Shown here one piece after another: positions 55,332 to 64,000 of a DNA stretch of 64,000 nucleotides; position 1 is the first letter of the stretch; the number at the start of each line of letters is the position of its first letter. The stretch comes from Metellina segmentata. Its lineage: Eukaryota; Arthropoda; Arachnida; Araneae; Tetragnathidae. The notes below the pieces were generated by a model, which had not been told where the DNA came from, made no database searches, and saw only the letters and a list, made by a program, of their open reading frames with translations. The stretch spans positions 27,180,548-27,244,547 of the forward strand of contig OX375880.1 in the NCBI GenBank assembly GCA_947359465.1, in the 5' to 3' direction. Made by a program: the position numbers and the translations under genes.

Positions 55332-55445
55332 CCAAACGAAAAAAAGGCGGATTCGGCATCAGAAGGGTCCAAAACGGATAGAAAACTTGAAATGGGTCGA
55401 AAATATTGAATGTACAAACAAACACTCCATTCTTATTTATATAGA
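53774..55445 (-). mobile_element. Non-autonomous Helitron, tandem copy 1
   Basis: Read on the minus strand it starts TCTATATAAATAAGAATGGA at 55445. It ends GAGTAAGGTCGGGTATTTTG and CTAG at 53774, before a T. It contains a (CTGT)n run near its start (55285-55333) and a 20-bp tandem repeat (TTTAAATAACGGCATTATTC) at 54286-54425. It has no Rep or helicase. Confidence 0.85.
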
Positions 55446-56881
55446 CTAGCAAAATACCCGACCTTACTCGGTTTGAATTCGTTTACTCTAGATTGAAGAG
55501 ATAATCAAAATATATAATGACTTACGTTTTTTGTAGAGTAAAAATTTATTTTAACACCTTTCGCCATCTTTATATTTTCTACAACTTTCTTTGGACACAA
55601 ATCCTACACATGCATATCCATTCATGTAATACATTTCACATACATCGCACAATTGCTGTATGACAAAGCTCAAAAAGACGAAAGGTGATACTAAGGTTAC
55701 TACTATAAAAGACGATTTATAGGAAGATTTGGAATTCCCTTTCTTAAGTTGTTTTCATGTGCAACTCAATTAATTAAAATTACGATTTACGGCGAGTGCT
55801 CTCGCACTCATAGTCATCAAAACAATATTTTTTTACCTGTGGCACTCTTGCCTCCGGTATGCGACATTGTGAAATTTTGCAATCTTCTCCTGTCATTACT
55901 ACAACGAATTTTTTAATGTTGGAAAAAGTTCTAGTTTGGATTTTTAAACATTATTATTATTTCAATAACGACATTATTCTTTAAATAACGGCATTATTCT
56001 TTAAATAACGGCATAACTACACTTAAAATTTACTGAAAATTTATACTGACTTACCTAACATTTTCAAGTCTAATACTTTGTGGTGCTGTTGGGTGTGATG
56101 AGAAGGAAAACACATTTATTAAAATAATAAATATTTAAAACAGGAAACAGCGAAGTAAAACAAAATAAAAGATGTCGTAAAAAATTGTTCCAAAGATATT
56201 AATTTGTGATTCAATTTTATCTCTTGATCTCGCACAGTTGCCACAACTTACAACTAAAAGTGTACAAAATTTAGAAATGTGAAATTAATTCAGAGCGAAA
56301 GAACCAGAAAAAAAATATCACTGCTCGCGCGATCGTGTTCATTCTCGTTTCATTGAAAAATATCGTCTGTCCCAAATTTTCGGAAATCGTTTTCATTGCG
56401 CAAAGAATAAAAATAAGACTCGAAATAAATGACGTATCAGAAATGAAATTCCATAAAAGAAATAATTTTTTGTAGAATAATTACTTTTTCAGCAGTACTG
56501 GTAAAGCAATCGAATTAATCGTAATATTCAATAGACATTCCAATTTTTCCAAAACTACCAAATTATGGTTGATTTAAGTATACTTACTCAGGTGTTTTAG
56601 CATGAAACTCGTCTAAATATAACAATAAAGAAATGTTTCATATTGCATTCACTAAATTATTAGATAGTGTATAAAATAAAATACAATGCAATCAAATATC
56701 TGTAATAAAATTCATGTGATGCCTACACAAACACACAAACACAAAATCGAGCATAGAACAGAAAGACGGACAGACAGACTTTCGCAACCAATTCCACTCA
56801 CTAAATCAAGATAAGTACTCTCTGTATGCAAATTTCCATGAAAATATCTTAAACCGCGTGGACGTGTATAGGGCACAACAT

Positions 56882-56928
<47 letters not shown>

Positions 56929-57042
56929 CCAAACGAGAAAAAGGCGGATTCGGCATCAGAAGGGTCCAAAACGGATAGAAAACTTGAAATGCGTCGAAAA
57001 TATTGAATGTACAAACAAACACTCCATTCTTATTTATATAGA
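55446..57042 (-). mobile_element. Non-autonomous Helitron, tandem copy 2
   Basis: Same termini as copy 1, starting at 57042 after an A. Its CTAG end (55446-55449) touches the TC start of copy 1 with no base between. The copies are roughly 95% alike by eye, differing by the length of the 20-bp repeat and of the (CTGT)n run (56881-56929). A short minus-strand frame (RPRGLRYFH in both) lies near the 5' end; its meaning is unknown. Confidence 0.85.
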
Positions 57043-57049
57043 TAACAAA

Positions 57050-58990
57050 ATATTTTTTTTGTTACTTTTTGAAATAATCGTAATCATCCCTTATTCGGGT
57101 AAAACCAAATATTTCCGCGAGATTATAAGTGTTAATGAATATTTCACAAAAGTTCCAGACACTTCGAAAATATCAGCTTTCATATGTAATAAGCTTGTTT
57201 TCATATTGCACACACTTTTCATCGCTTCTGCTGCAATCGAAATAGCTGACACATTGGGTAGAAGTCTATTAGAATTAAAGTAAATATTTTGTTCAAATCA
57301 CACTGATTTAGAGGAATTTCTATTTAGAAGACTGTTAGAACTACTGTTTTCGATTGTTTTAAAATAGTTTTCTTAGTTACTCTTTGAAACAATCGTAATA
57401 AACCTATCCGGGTAAAATACAACTTTGCCCCCGATATTGTAGGTATTAACGAACACGCCACAAAAGTTTCAAACACTTCGTAAATATCTATTACCATTTC
57501 TAATAAGCTCGTTTCATATTCCACACTTTTCATCCTTTAAGAGATGGACCATTAAAAAACTACTCAGTAGCTGATCCGACGGTACATCCCAAAAAGTAAA
57601 CAAAGCTTGTCAAAATTTCTGTTTTCAACTTATTTGTTTTGTTTGTTACTCGCTGAAACAATCATAATCCCCCTCTATTCGAATACTATCTAAAAATTTC
57701 ACCGAGGTACTAGGTATTAACGAACACTCCACAAAGGTTCCGACAGTACGAAAATATCTGATTCATTCATAAATGAGCTCGTTTCCATATATTTTTCAAC
57801 TAAGGTAGATCATTAAAAAGCTCAAACGTACTCAATAACTGACGATCCGATGGTACTTCTCAAGAAGTGTATAAAGCCTGTTAGAACTACTGTTTAGGAG
57901 CCTATTAGAATCACTGAAAGAATTGTTTAAAATTATTTTATTATAGTTTTCCTTATTACTCTGAAACAATCGTAATCAATCCAAGACCCCAAAATTTCAA
58001 AAGGTTGTGGATGTTAATGAACACTCCACGCAAGTTTCACACTTCGAAAATATCTGCTTCCATTTTTAATAAGCTCATTTTTGTATTCTACTTTTCATCC
58101 TTTAAGACAAACCATTAAAAAGCTTAAATGTACTCAATAGCTTAAACAATGTTGCATGCAAAGATAAAATGAAAGCCTGTTCGAATTATTAAAAGAATTA
58201 GCTTACAAACTATATCAATAGTGTTTTATTAGCTACTGCTAACGATTTAAGCACAATCGTAATCAACCTATTCGGATAAGACCCAAAAATGTCGATATTG
58301 TAGGTATAAATAAACAGTACAAAAAATTTCGAGCACAGAAAATATCTATTTCTAATAAGCTCGTTTTCATATTCTACGCACTTTTCAACTCTTAAGATAA
58401 ACTCATTACTAAATAGCTGATCCGATGAAGTAAAAAGATCTCGAGATCTACGAGTATCATAATACAAAACTTCTGCCTCTCGAAAAGTCCTTAAAAAGTA
58501 CCCAATCGTAACCGCAGCGTTTTAGAATAACTACTGTTTAGAAGCTTGTTAGAATTTCTGTGTTTTCAAATTATCATATTAGTTTTTTTATTTCAACTCG
58601 AAACAATCGCAAGCATCCTATTAGTGTAATATACAAAAATTTTGCGAGATGGTACGCTGTCACTGAACAAACACTCCACGAATGTTTCAGACGCTTCCGA
58701 AAATATTTATTTCCGTTTCTTAATAACCTCGTCCTCCAAACTTTTAATCTGTTACGATAGATCATTAAAAAGCTAGATACCAGATCAGATGGTACATCTA
58801 AAGCCAACAAAGCCTCAAGATCTACGAGTACCGAAATCCAAAACTTCTGCCTCTCGAAAAGCTCTTGAAAAATATTCCACCGCAACCGTAGCATCGAACA
58901 TGCGTCGCACATAAAACAGTCCCCACTGCACGACACGTAAGCCTGGCATTTATCACCCTCCTGTCCTCGCATCTACCCTCCAAATCAATA
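57050..58990. repeat. Decayed tandem array, about six units of 270-350 bp
   Basis: An anchor GAAACAATCGTAAT with small changes recurs at 57071, 57386, 57655, 57963, 58251 and 58600. Each is followed by ATTAACGAACACTCCACAAA-type, TTCGAAAATATCT-type, AATAAGCTCGTTT and ACTTTTCATCCTTTAAGA-type blocks. Units differ strongly, so the array is old. Confidence 0.8.
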
Positions 58991-59150
58991 GCCTATTCCA
59001 CCATTTTTCACCCATCACGTGCTGACGTGCGAGTATGCCATTACCCTTCCCAGTCAAATTAATCCAGTCCGGTTTTAATCAGTTCCCTCCGATGATGATG
59101 TAGCACTAATGAAGATTGTTTGTTAATTTGTTGCAAAAATGTTGTTAAGA

Positions 59151-59169
59151 GGGAGAGAGAGAGAGAGAG
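59151..59169. repeat. (GA)n microsatellite
   Basis: Nine GA units. Confidence 0.9.
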
Positions 59170-59267
59170 CTGCAATCTTCGATAGCAGGCACTAATTCCG
59201 TGTCTTAAAAATCTCTCAATATTCTGCGGATAGTGACGGACGGACTAATTATTTATTTAAATTACTC

Positions 59268-59505
59268 CCTGGGATGATTATGAGTTTGGAGAATGAGGGG
59301 GTGTGATGAGGGTGGGGGATGCTGCGGGAGGGCTTGTAGTTTTCGCTTTTTCGAGGCTCCGTGTCGTCCTGAGCTGTTGAGATTGGATGTTGTTATCGGT
59401 GCCAGCGAAACAGATTGAAGTGGGGGTTTGTTGTCGGGAAGCACTCAGCTAAATTAAATAGGCTTCGGTAGTCCTATGTTCTGTGAGGCACAGCATTTGG
59501 CACTG
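59268..59505. repeat. Dispersed repeat shared with 61286-61520, copy 1
   Basis: GAGTTTGGAGAATG, GGGCTTGTAGTTTTCG, GAGCTGTTGAGATT and AAGCACTCAGCTAAATTAAA occur in the same order in both. On the minus strand both give a frame ending in an S-N-L-N/D-S-R-type stretch. It might be the 3' end of an old LINE, but I cannot show that. Confidence 0.6.
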
Positions 59506-59599
59506 ACGAATATATTGTGTCACCCTTTTTGAACGAGAACTGTGGTGTAATCATTGGGCAATTCGATTAGTTTTTATTGTGAGCTCTTTTGCTTGATAA

Positions 59600-59910
59600 G
59601 GTAGGTAATTTTAATTAATGTCTTCCTAGAGCAACACAACGGGCCGCTAACAACTGTCCGGTATCAATCCCGTAAGGGTAAGACCCGAAGACAACACGGT
59701 GTAATTTTGAACCACGGTCAGATGACGAGGCAACATTTGAGCTAGCACCCCACTGTCCAAACTTCCACACCAACCCAACGTGAGGACTTTCGGCCAAGAC
59801 AGATTTAAGGTGCACCAGCCGCCTCTTCATCATACGCTTACAAACACCCATGCACTGAACCTTCCGATCTAGAGGCTAACACCTAAACCATTAGACCGGT
59901 TGGTCGGCCG
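59600..59910 (-). mobile_element. SINE-A copy, full length
   Basis: Complete from GGTAGGTAATTTTAATTAAT to the head (GATCTAGAGGCTAACACC, GACCGGTTGGTCGGCC). The B box is damaged (CTGAACCTTCCG). Confidence 0.85.
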
Positions 59911-60370
59911 GCGTTTTGTTTGAAACTGAAGTGACTGGGATTGGCTACTGGTTTCGCATACTATAGAGGATATATAAAAGTAGTGAGCAACGGTAACCAC
60001 CTTATATGCTCAGGATCATGTGATCAAATTCAGTAGAATCGTGATTCTTAGACTGCTTTCGTATGTTGGGTGGAACCTTCCTTGTATCATATGATTGGTC
60101 CACGGGACGGGAGAAGACCCCATACATTGATTAGTCAACTGATTGGTGTAATGATTTATCATCTAGTAGATTTTGGCGATTTAAACACTTTTGCCGCCAC
60201 TCAATAGAAATGCGGATTCACACACCTACTCTTACATAAGATGTTATACCGCCAAACGAGACGATAAGATGCCAAATTGGCCAACCAAGTCAATTGTTCA
60301 CAGAGCAGTCACGTGATTACTAGTCGACATGTTAGTCTCACATTTTGAAGCTCCTCTCAACAGAGCAATT
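59911..60370. other. No recognised feature
   Basis: Nothing recognised. Confidence 0.4.
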
Positions 60371-60504
60371 GGTAATTTTTTAATTAACGTCGTACTAGAG
60401 CAATACAGCGGGCTATTGACGACGGTCAAGGGATCAATCCCCTAAGAGAAAGATCCGAGGAGAACACCATGTAATTTTGAACCACGGTCAGATGACGAGG
60501 CATC
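60371..60504 (-). mobile_element. SINE-A tail part, interrupted
   Basis: TTTAATTAACGTCGTACTAG to CAGATGACGAGGC. It stops at the target-site copy of the next SINE. Confidence 0.75.
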
Positions 60505-60515
60505 TCTCTTAGGGG

Positions 60516-60818
60516 GGCCTCTAGATCGGAAGGTTCGTGGTTCGAATCCGGGTCCGGGCATGGATGTTTGTAAGCGTATGGTGTAGAGGCGGCTGGTACA
60601 CCTTAAATCTGTCGTGGCCGAAAGTCCTCACGTTGGGTTGGCGTGGAAGTTTGGAGAGTGGGGTTCCAGCTCAGGTGTTGCTTCGTCATCTGACCGTGGT
60701 TCAAAATTACGAGGTGTTGTTCTCGGATCTTTCCCTTAAGGGACTGATCCCGGACCGTCGTCAATAGCCCGTTGTGTTGCTCTAGTACGACGTTAACTAA
60801 AATTACCATTACCATTAC
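60516..60818 (+). mobile_element. SINE-A copy with intact target-site duplication
   Basis: It begins within the tRNA head (GCCTCTAGATCGGAAGGTTC) and ends in two full ATTACC units. The 11-bp duplication TCTCTTAGGGG is perfect on both sides (60505-60515 and 60819-60829). This shows insertion by LINE-type retrotransposition, 5' truncated. Confidence 0.92.
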
Positions 60819-61095
60819 TCTCTTAGGGGATCAATCCCCTAAAAGAAAGATCCCAGGACAACACCACGTAATTTTGAAGCACGTTTAGATGACGAGGCAA
60901 CACCTGAGCCGGCACCCACTTCAAAATTTCCACACCAACCCAACGTGAGGACTTTTGGCCACGGCAGATTTAGGGTGGATCAGCCGCCCAACACCATACG
61001 CTTACAAATATCCATGCCCTGACCCAGATTCGAACCAGGAATCTTCCGATCTAGAGGCTAAAAACTTAACCACAAGACCGGTTGGTCGACGCCTC
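60819..61095 (-). mobile_element. SINE-A copy downstream of the insertion
   Basis: Continues GGATCAATCCCCTAAAAGAA through to the head (GATTCGAACCAGGAATC, AGACCGGTTGGTCG). Confidence 0.8.
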
Positions 61096-61200
61096 AATAG
61101 AGATGTTCACTGTATATATTTCACGTCAATGGTGCATACGGAAAAATTTCGCGGGAGCGTGTATTGGTTCAGGGTGCAATACCCACGAAATGCTCACTGA
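61096..61200 (+). mobile_element. Diverged tRNA-like SINE fragment, related to 62275-62360
   Basis: CAATGGTGCATACGG, AATTTCGCGGGAGCGT and CCACGAAATGCTCACTG run parallel to the later copy. Confidence 0.4.
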
Positions 61201-61285
61201 AAAGTTCACGTTTATGCATCAGAAATGCGTACGCTAAACCTGTAGATTGAGCAAGTCTTTCGGTTGGTTGTGTTTACAACCAGGA

Positions 61286-61520
61286 TGATTAGGAGTTTGG
61301 AGAATGCTTCGTGGGGGTTGTTATGGCTGTGCAGTGATGGTGTTGCAGAAGGGCTTGTAGTCGTCGTTTCTTTGACGCTCCGCTGTCGTCTTGAGTTGTC
61401 GAGATTCGACGTTGTGGTCGCGGCAATGAAATAGATTGGAGCCATGAAGCACTCAGCTAAATTAAATAGGCTTCGAAGGAAACTCGGGTCCTTTGTTCTG
61501 TTAAGAAAGGCATCTGATAT
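61286..61520. repeat. Dispersed repeat shared with 59268-59505, copy 2
   Basis: See copy 1. This copy gives a longer minus-strand frame (LFNLAECFMAPIYFIA onward) with no motif I can assign. Confidence 0.6.
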
Positions 61521-61826
61521 TGATGAACGCACTTATAACGATTGTTGACCTAAAACCGTAGTGTGACTAGTGAGGAATTGGAAGATTAGATTATTTTTTG
61601 AGATGGTTTTCAGTGCAAACAAACCAGACGGACTGCGAAGATTTTACTTTAGATACTCAAATGCTATCCTATCATTGGAACCTTAAATATATTATATCTC
61701 CCTTGTGGAATTTAATCCAATTGGCGTTGACCAATCAATTAATACATCAATTCGGAATTTATTCTTTGGAATTTTTATGGACGAAGGGACTGAAATCGTA
61801 TTCGAAAAACAAGCCACGTGAGGCAC
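61521..61826. other. No recognised feature
   Basis: Nothing recognised. The text near 61744-61812 (TTCGGAATTTATTC, AAATCGTATTCGAAAAACAA) resembles 304-366, so a further repeat is shared with the left edge. Confidence 0.4.
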
Positions 61827-62180
61827 CTAGGCCATTTTAGACTGGTTGTTTGATGAGAGATCCCATTTGCTGCAGATTTCGCAAGCGTGTTCATTTCCCT
61901 CGATGCCAGCGTGTGCTTTAACCCATGAGATGTTAATTTGGGGGTATTTCAATGGCTTCCAGCAGTTTTCCATTGACCTCATTGACGATGTGGTTGTGGG
62001 AGAAGATATTACCAAGAGCGGCAATACCTGATGCACTGTCTAATCATGATGTTGGCTGCTATTCCCTCTGATACACAACAGTAGACTGTTTCCTTAAGAA
62101 CAAGCAGTTCTGCTTGGTATACAGAGGTGCAAGGATGTAGGGTACTAGCCCAACTACGACAGATTTTGGAGTCCTCAAAA
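61827..62180 (-). pseudogene. RNase H domain remnant of a non-LTR retrotransposon
   Basis: With two or three frameshifts the minus strand reads SVYQAELLVLKETV, then DSASGIAALGN, then INISWVKAHAGIEGNEHACE. These are the Glu, Asp and His-Asn-Glu regions of the RNase H domain carried at the end of Jockey-type LINE polyproteins. The reverse transcriptase part is not present. Inactive. Confidence 0.7.
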
Positions 62181-62274
62181 AGCATTCCGAAGAAACACTA
62201 CCGCTACTTGCATTTAGCTTGACAAAAGAATGCCTGTCATGTTGAGATATTTATTTCGTTTGGAAGGAAACTGA

Positions 62275-62360
62275 ATGGCCTGGTGGTAATGCACACGGAT
62301 TTCCAATTTCACGGGGACGTTAAGGGTATCAGGGTTCGATATCCGCGAGATGTTCACTCA
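62275..62360 (+). mobile_element. tRNA-derived SINE head
   Basis: GGCCTGGTGGTAATGCACAC (A-box type) and GGTTCGATATCCGCGAG (B-box type), then diverged sequence. Not a functional tRNA: the anticodon and acceptor arms do not pair. Confidence 0.5.
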
Positions 62361-62699
62361 TCTTAAGGTGTATGTGTACACTAGAAGTCACGAAAATCGA
62401 TTAGAACATTAATATATATATTTTTATTAATTCAAAATATTTTCCAATTCTTTGGCCTTAGAACAATGCCAAGATCTTGCAAATATTCGGAATAATTTTT
62501 TAGTTTCAAGTGTTTTCGTTAGGTACCGTCACCATGAATAGACATGTTTCCAAAACTTTAAACTCGATTTCTGAAGAACTGCAATTTTGCAAAAGGAAAT
62601 GCTTTGTTCAAAACGTGATAACTCTGCAGTGAAATCCCCTATTATAACTATTATTGCATCATTGTGTTCTATATAATACAGTGGACGTTTTGAATCTCA
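62361..62699. other. No recognised feature
   Basis: Nothing recognised. Confidence 0.4.
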
Positions 62700-62935
62700 A
62701 TCAGGCTGAGCCAAACACAATTTTAAGAAAACGTGAAAGGAAAAGAGCAGAAAAAGAGGAATTGGTAAACAGAACAGTGGGATGAAAGATGTGCTCAGTA
62801 TGACAGACAATACAATGAGGGGGGAAGAAAAAACAAGAAGGGTAGGTTAAAAATGAAAGGAAGGAAAGATCACTCGGGTACCTCGGGATTGTGATGCCCG
62901 GACGCACCTAAAGATGTGTCCGTGATGGGCAGTAT
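62700..62935. repeat. Dispersed repeat shared with 18580-18800 and 34610-34735
   Basis: GCTGAGCCAAACACAATTTT links it to the first. ATCACTCGGGTACCTCGGGA and TTGTGATGCCCGGACGC link it to the second. Confidence 0.55.
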
Positions 62936-63040
62936 AAGGTGAGGTAATAATTAAATTTGAAAAACCTGATTGCACCATAAGAAACAAAAACGTTCTCTAA
63001 CTTTCGAAAAGAATAGGGGAGGGGAATCCAACATAGGAAA

Positions 63041-63535
63041 GTACACTACCTTACAATGATGGAGCGGACGCCAGCGGATTTGCATGAAATCCGACTACTT
63101 GTTTGGGGGTGTTTTTCGTGGTATGGCCTGGGACCTTTGCATGGTGTTCCTGCTCAAATGAACGCCGACGCCTGCATGAACATTTTGAACAATCAGGTTC
63201 TTCCTACGCTCTGGCAATTTTATCGAATGGACGAATGTTACTTCCAGGACGACAATGCTTCATGTAATGTTGCAGCCTCTGTCAAGCAGTGGTATCGAGA
63301 TATGGATGTGAAACGTCTTCCCTGGCCTGCTCAGAGTCCCGACCTGAAACCCATAGAACATTTGTGGGATGCGTTACAGCGACGCTTAGGGACCAGGGAA
63401 CCACGTCCGAAATCTACCGCTAAGCCGGCGACATTCTTGCAGCATGCAGGAATGTATACACTTACCCATAGCTGGGGATCGAAACCTTGTTGAAAGTATG
63501 CCTAGAAGGGTCGCTAGTGTAATTGACGCACGTGT
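63041..63535 (+). pseudogene. Tc1-like transposase, C-terminal half
   Basis: It encodes ERTPADLHEIRLLVWGCFSW, NILNNQVLPTLWQFYRM, YFQDDNASCNVA (second Asp) and SPDLKPIEHLWDALQRRL (Glu). A frameshift comes before the tail; the true continuation is NLVESMPRRVASVIDAR. It lacks the DNA-binding region and first Asp. It is the same family as 47658-48185 and better preserved. Confidence 0.85.
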
Positions 63536-63569
63536 GTGACCATCCCACTATTAAAGCATGTATTTTTTC

Positions 63570-63745
63570 CCCTATACCAAGGATTCCCAACCGGTGGTAC
63601 GCAAGGATGATACGAGCGACTCAGATACTCTGCGAGCAGGAATGGACACAAATATACACAGCTGTGTATCAAAACCTTGTTGAAAGTATGCCCAGAAAGG
63701 TTGCTAGTGTAATTGCAGCACGTCGGGGACCACCCCTCTATTAAA
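63570..63745 (+). pseudogene. Second copy of a Tc1-like transposase tail
   Basis: QEWTQIYTAVYQNLVESMPR followed by KVASVIAARRGPPLY and a stop. The tail of the preceding pseudogene is repeated here about 180 bp later, with intact frame. It is either a local duplication or the end of a second inserted copy. Confidence 0.7.
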
Positions 63746-63777
63746 TCATATTCGTATAGGCTTCTCGTCTTTAGAAG

Positions 63778-63970
63778 AAAACTGACGAGTTCGAAATGGA
63801 CCAGATATCTCGTCACTAGAAAAAATATTGACCAGATCTTGATCTTGTCATAAAAAAAAAAAAAAAAATCAGCAATATCTTGATGGCAGAACATCTTGTC
63901 ATAATCCTCCAAGTGGATTCGACCAAATATCTCGACTGTCAAGATACGACCGATTTTTCCAAGACTAGTT
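63778..63970. repeat. R2 repeat, longest copy
   Basis: GACCAGATATCTCGTCACTA, TTGACCAGATCTTGATCTTG and AAATATCTCGACTGTCAAGA, with a poly-A interruption at 63851-63868. Shared with 11537-11600, 28106-28210 and 47614-47682. Twice it directly flanks Tc1-like pseudogenes, so it may be their untranslated region or a preferred neighbour. Confidence 0.55.
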
Positions 63971-64000
63971 TCTGTCAAAAGATCGTGTACACGGGGGCTG

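Noticed and set aside
55139..57014. Cysteine-rich CLSVCLSV frames present in both Helitron copies
   Set aside because: The cysteine repeats come from a (CTGT)n microsatellite. Only two near-identical copies were compared, so apparent conservation reflects recent duplication.

Overview
The window reads as animal, almost certainly arthropod, nuclear DNA. It is AT-rich and intron-dominated. Five coding exons on the minus strand join in frame into part of an alpha-neurexin (Nrx-1), and nearly everything else is transposon-derived. Tc1/mariner, piggyBac, hAT-like and Helitron elements plus tRNA-derived SINEs fit a large arthropod genome. A chelicerate such as a spider is plausible, but the sequence alone does not settle the species.

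Host gene. The neurexin exons run from high to low coordinate: 46530-46682 (end of LNS2, start of LNS3), 26873-27161 (LNS3), 23481-23816 (end of LNS3, then EGF-B), 20242-20459 (first half of LNS4) and 14955-15063 (middle of LNS4). All ten splice sites are AG/GT and the phases agree (0/0, 0/1, 1/1, 1/0, 0/1), giving 368 codons plus one base. The earlier exons lie beyond 64000 and the later ones before position 1, so the whole window is probably inside one neurexin transcription unit with introns of about 19, 3, 3 and 5 kb.

Layout. 1-4150: possible end of one piggyBac-like element, then an uninterrupted piggyBac transposase (1519-3201) followed by five tandem stem-loops that fit the metazoan histone 3' stem-loop consensus. 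5250-6031: a decayed piggyBac relative. 10698-11222: first copy of a MITE family with 8-bp target duplications. 12234-14801: three elements nested inside each other, the innermost a dead Tc1 element. 14955-27161: four neurexin exons, their introns filled with TTAA MITEs, minisatellites and a mariner-type remnant. 28000-34350: SINEs, a Harbinger-like insertion, a Helitron that carries two histone-type stem-loops and a nested MITE, and a Tc1 element broken by a hAT-like element. 35680-39084: a tandem duplication and a mariner broken by a relative of the same hAT-like family. 40000-50000: SINEs, two more copies of the 8-bp-TSD MITE, and the most 5' neurexin exon in the window. 51200-64000: inverted SINE pairs, two non-autonomous Helitrons abutting head to tail, a decayed tandem array of roughly 300-bp units, a LINE RNase H remnant, and Tc1 pseudogenes.

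How it fits together. Only neurexin and the piggyBac transposase look capable of encoding working protein. The most unusual signal is the repeated occurrence of histone-type 3' stem-loops inside two unrelated mobile elements. A second theme is the tRNA-derived family here called SINE-A, present about twenty times, several of them as adjacent inverted pairs. Names such as SINE-A, SINE-B, R1 and R2 are local labels.
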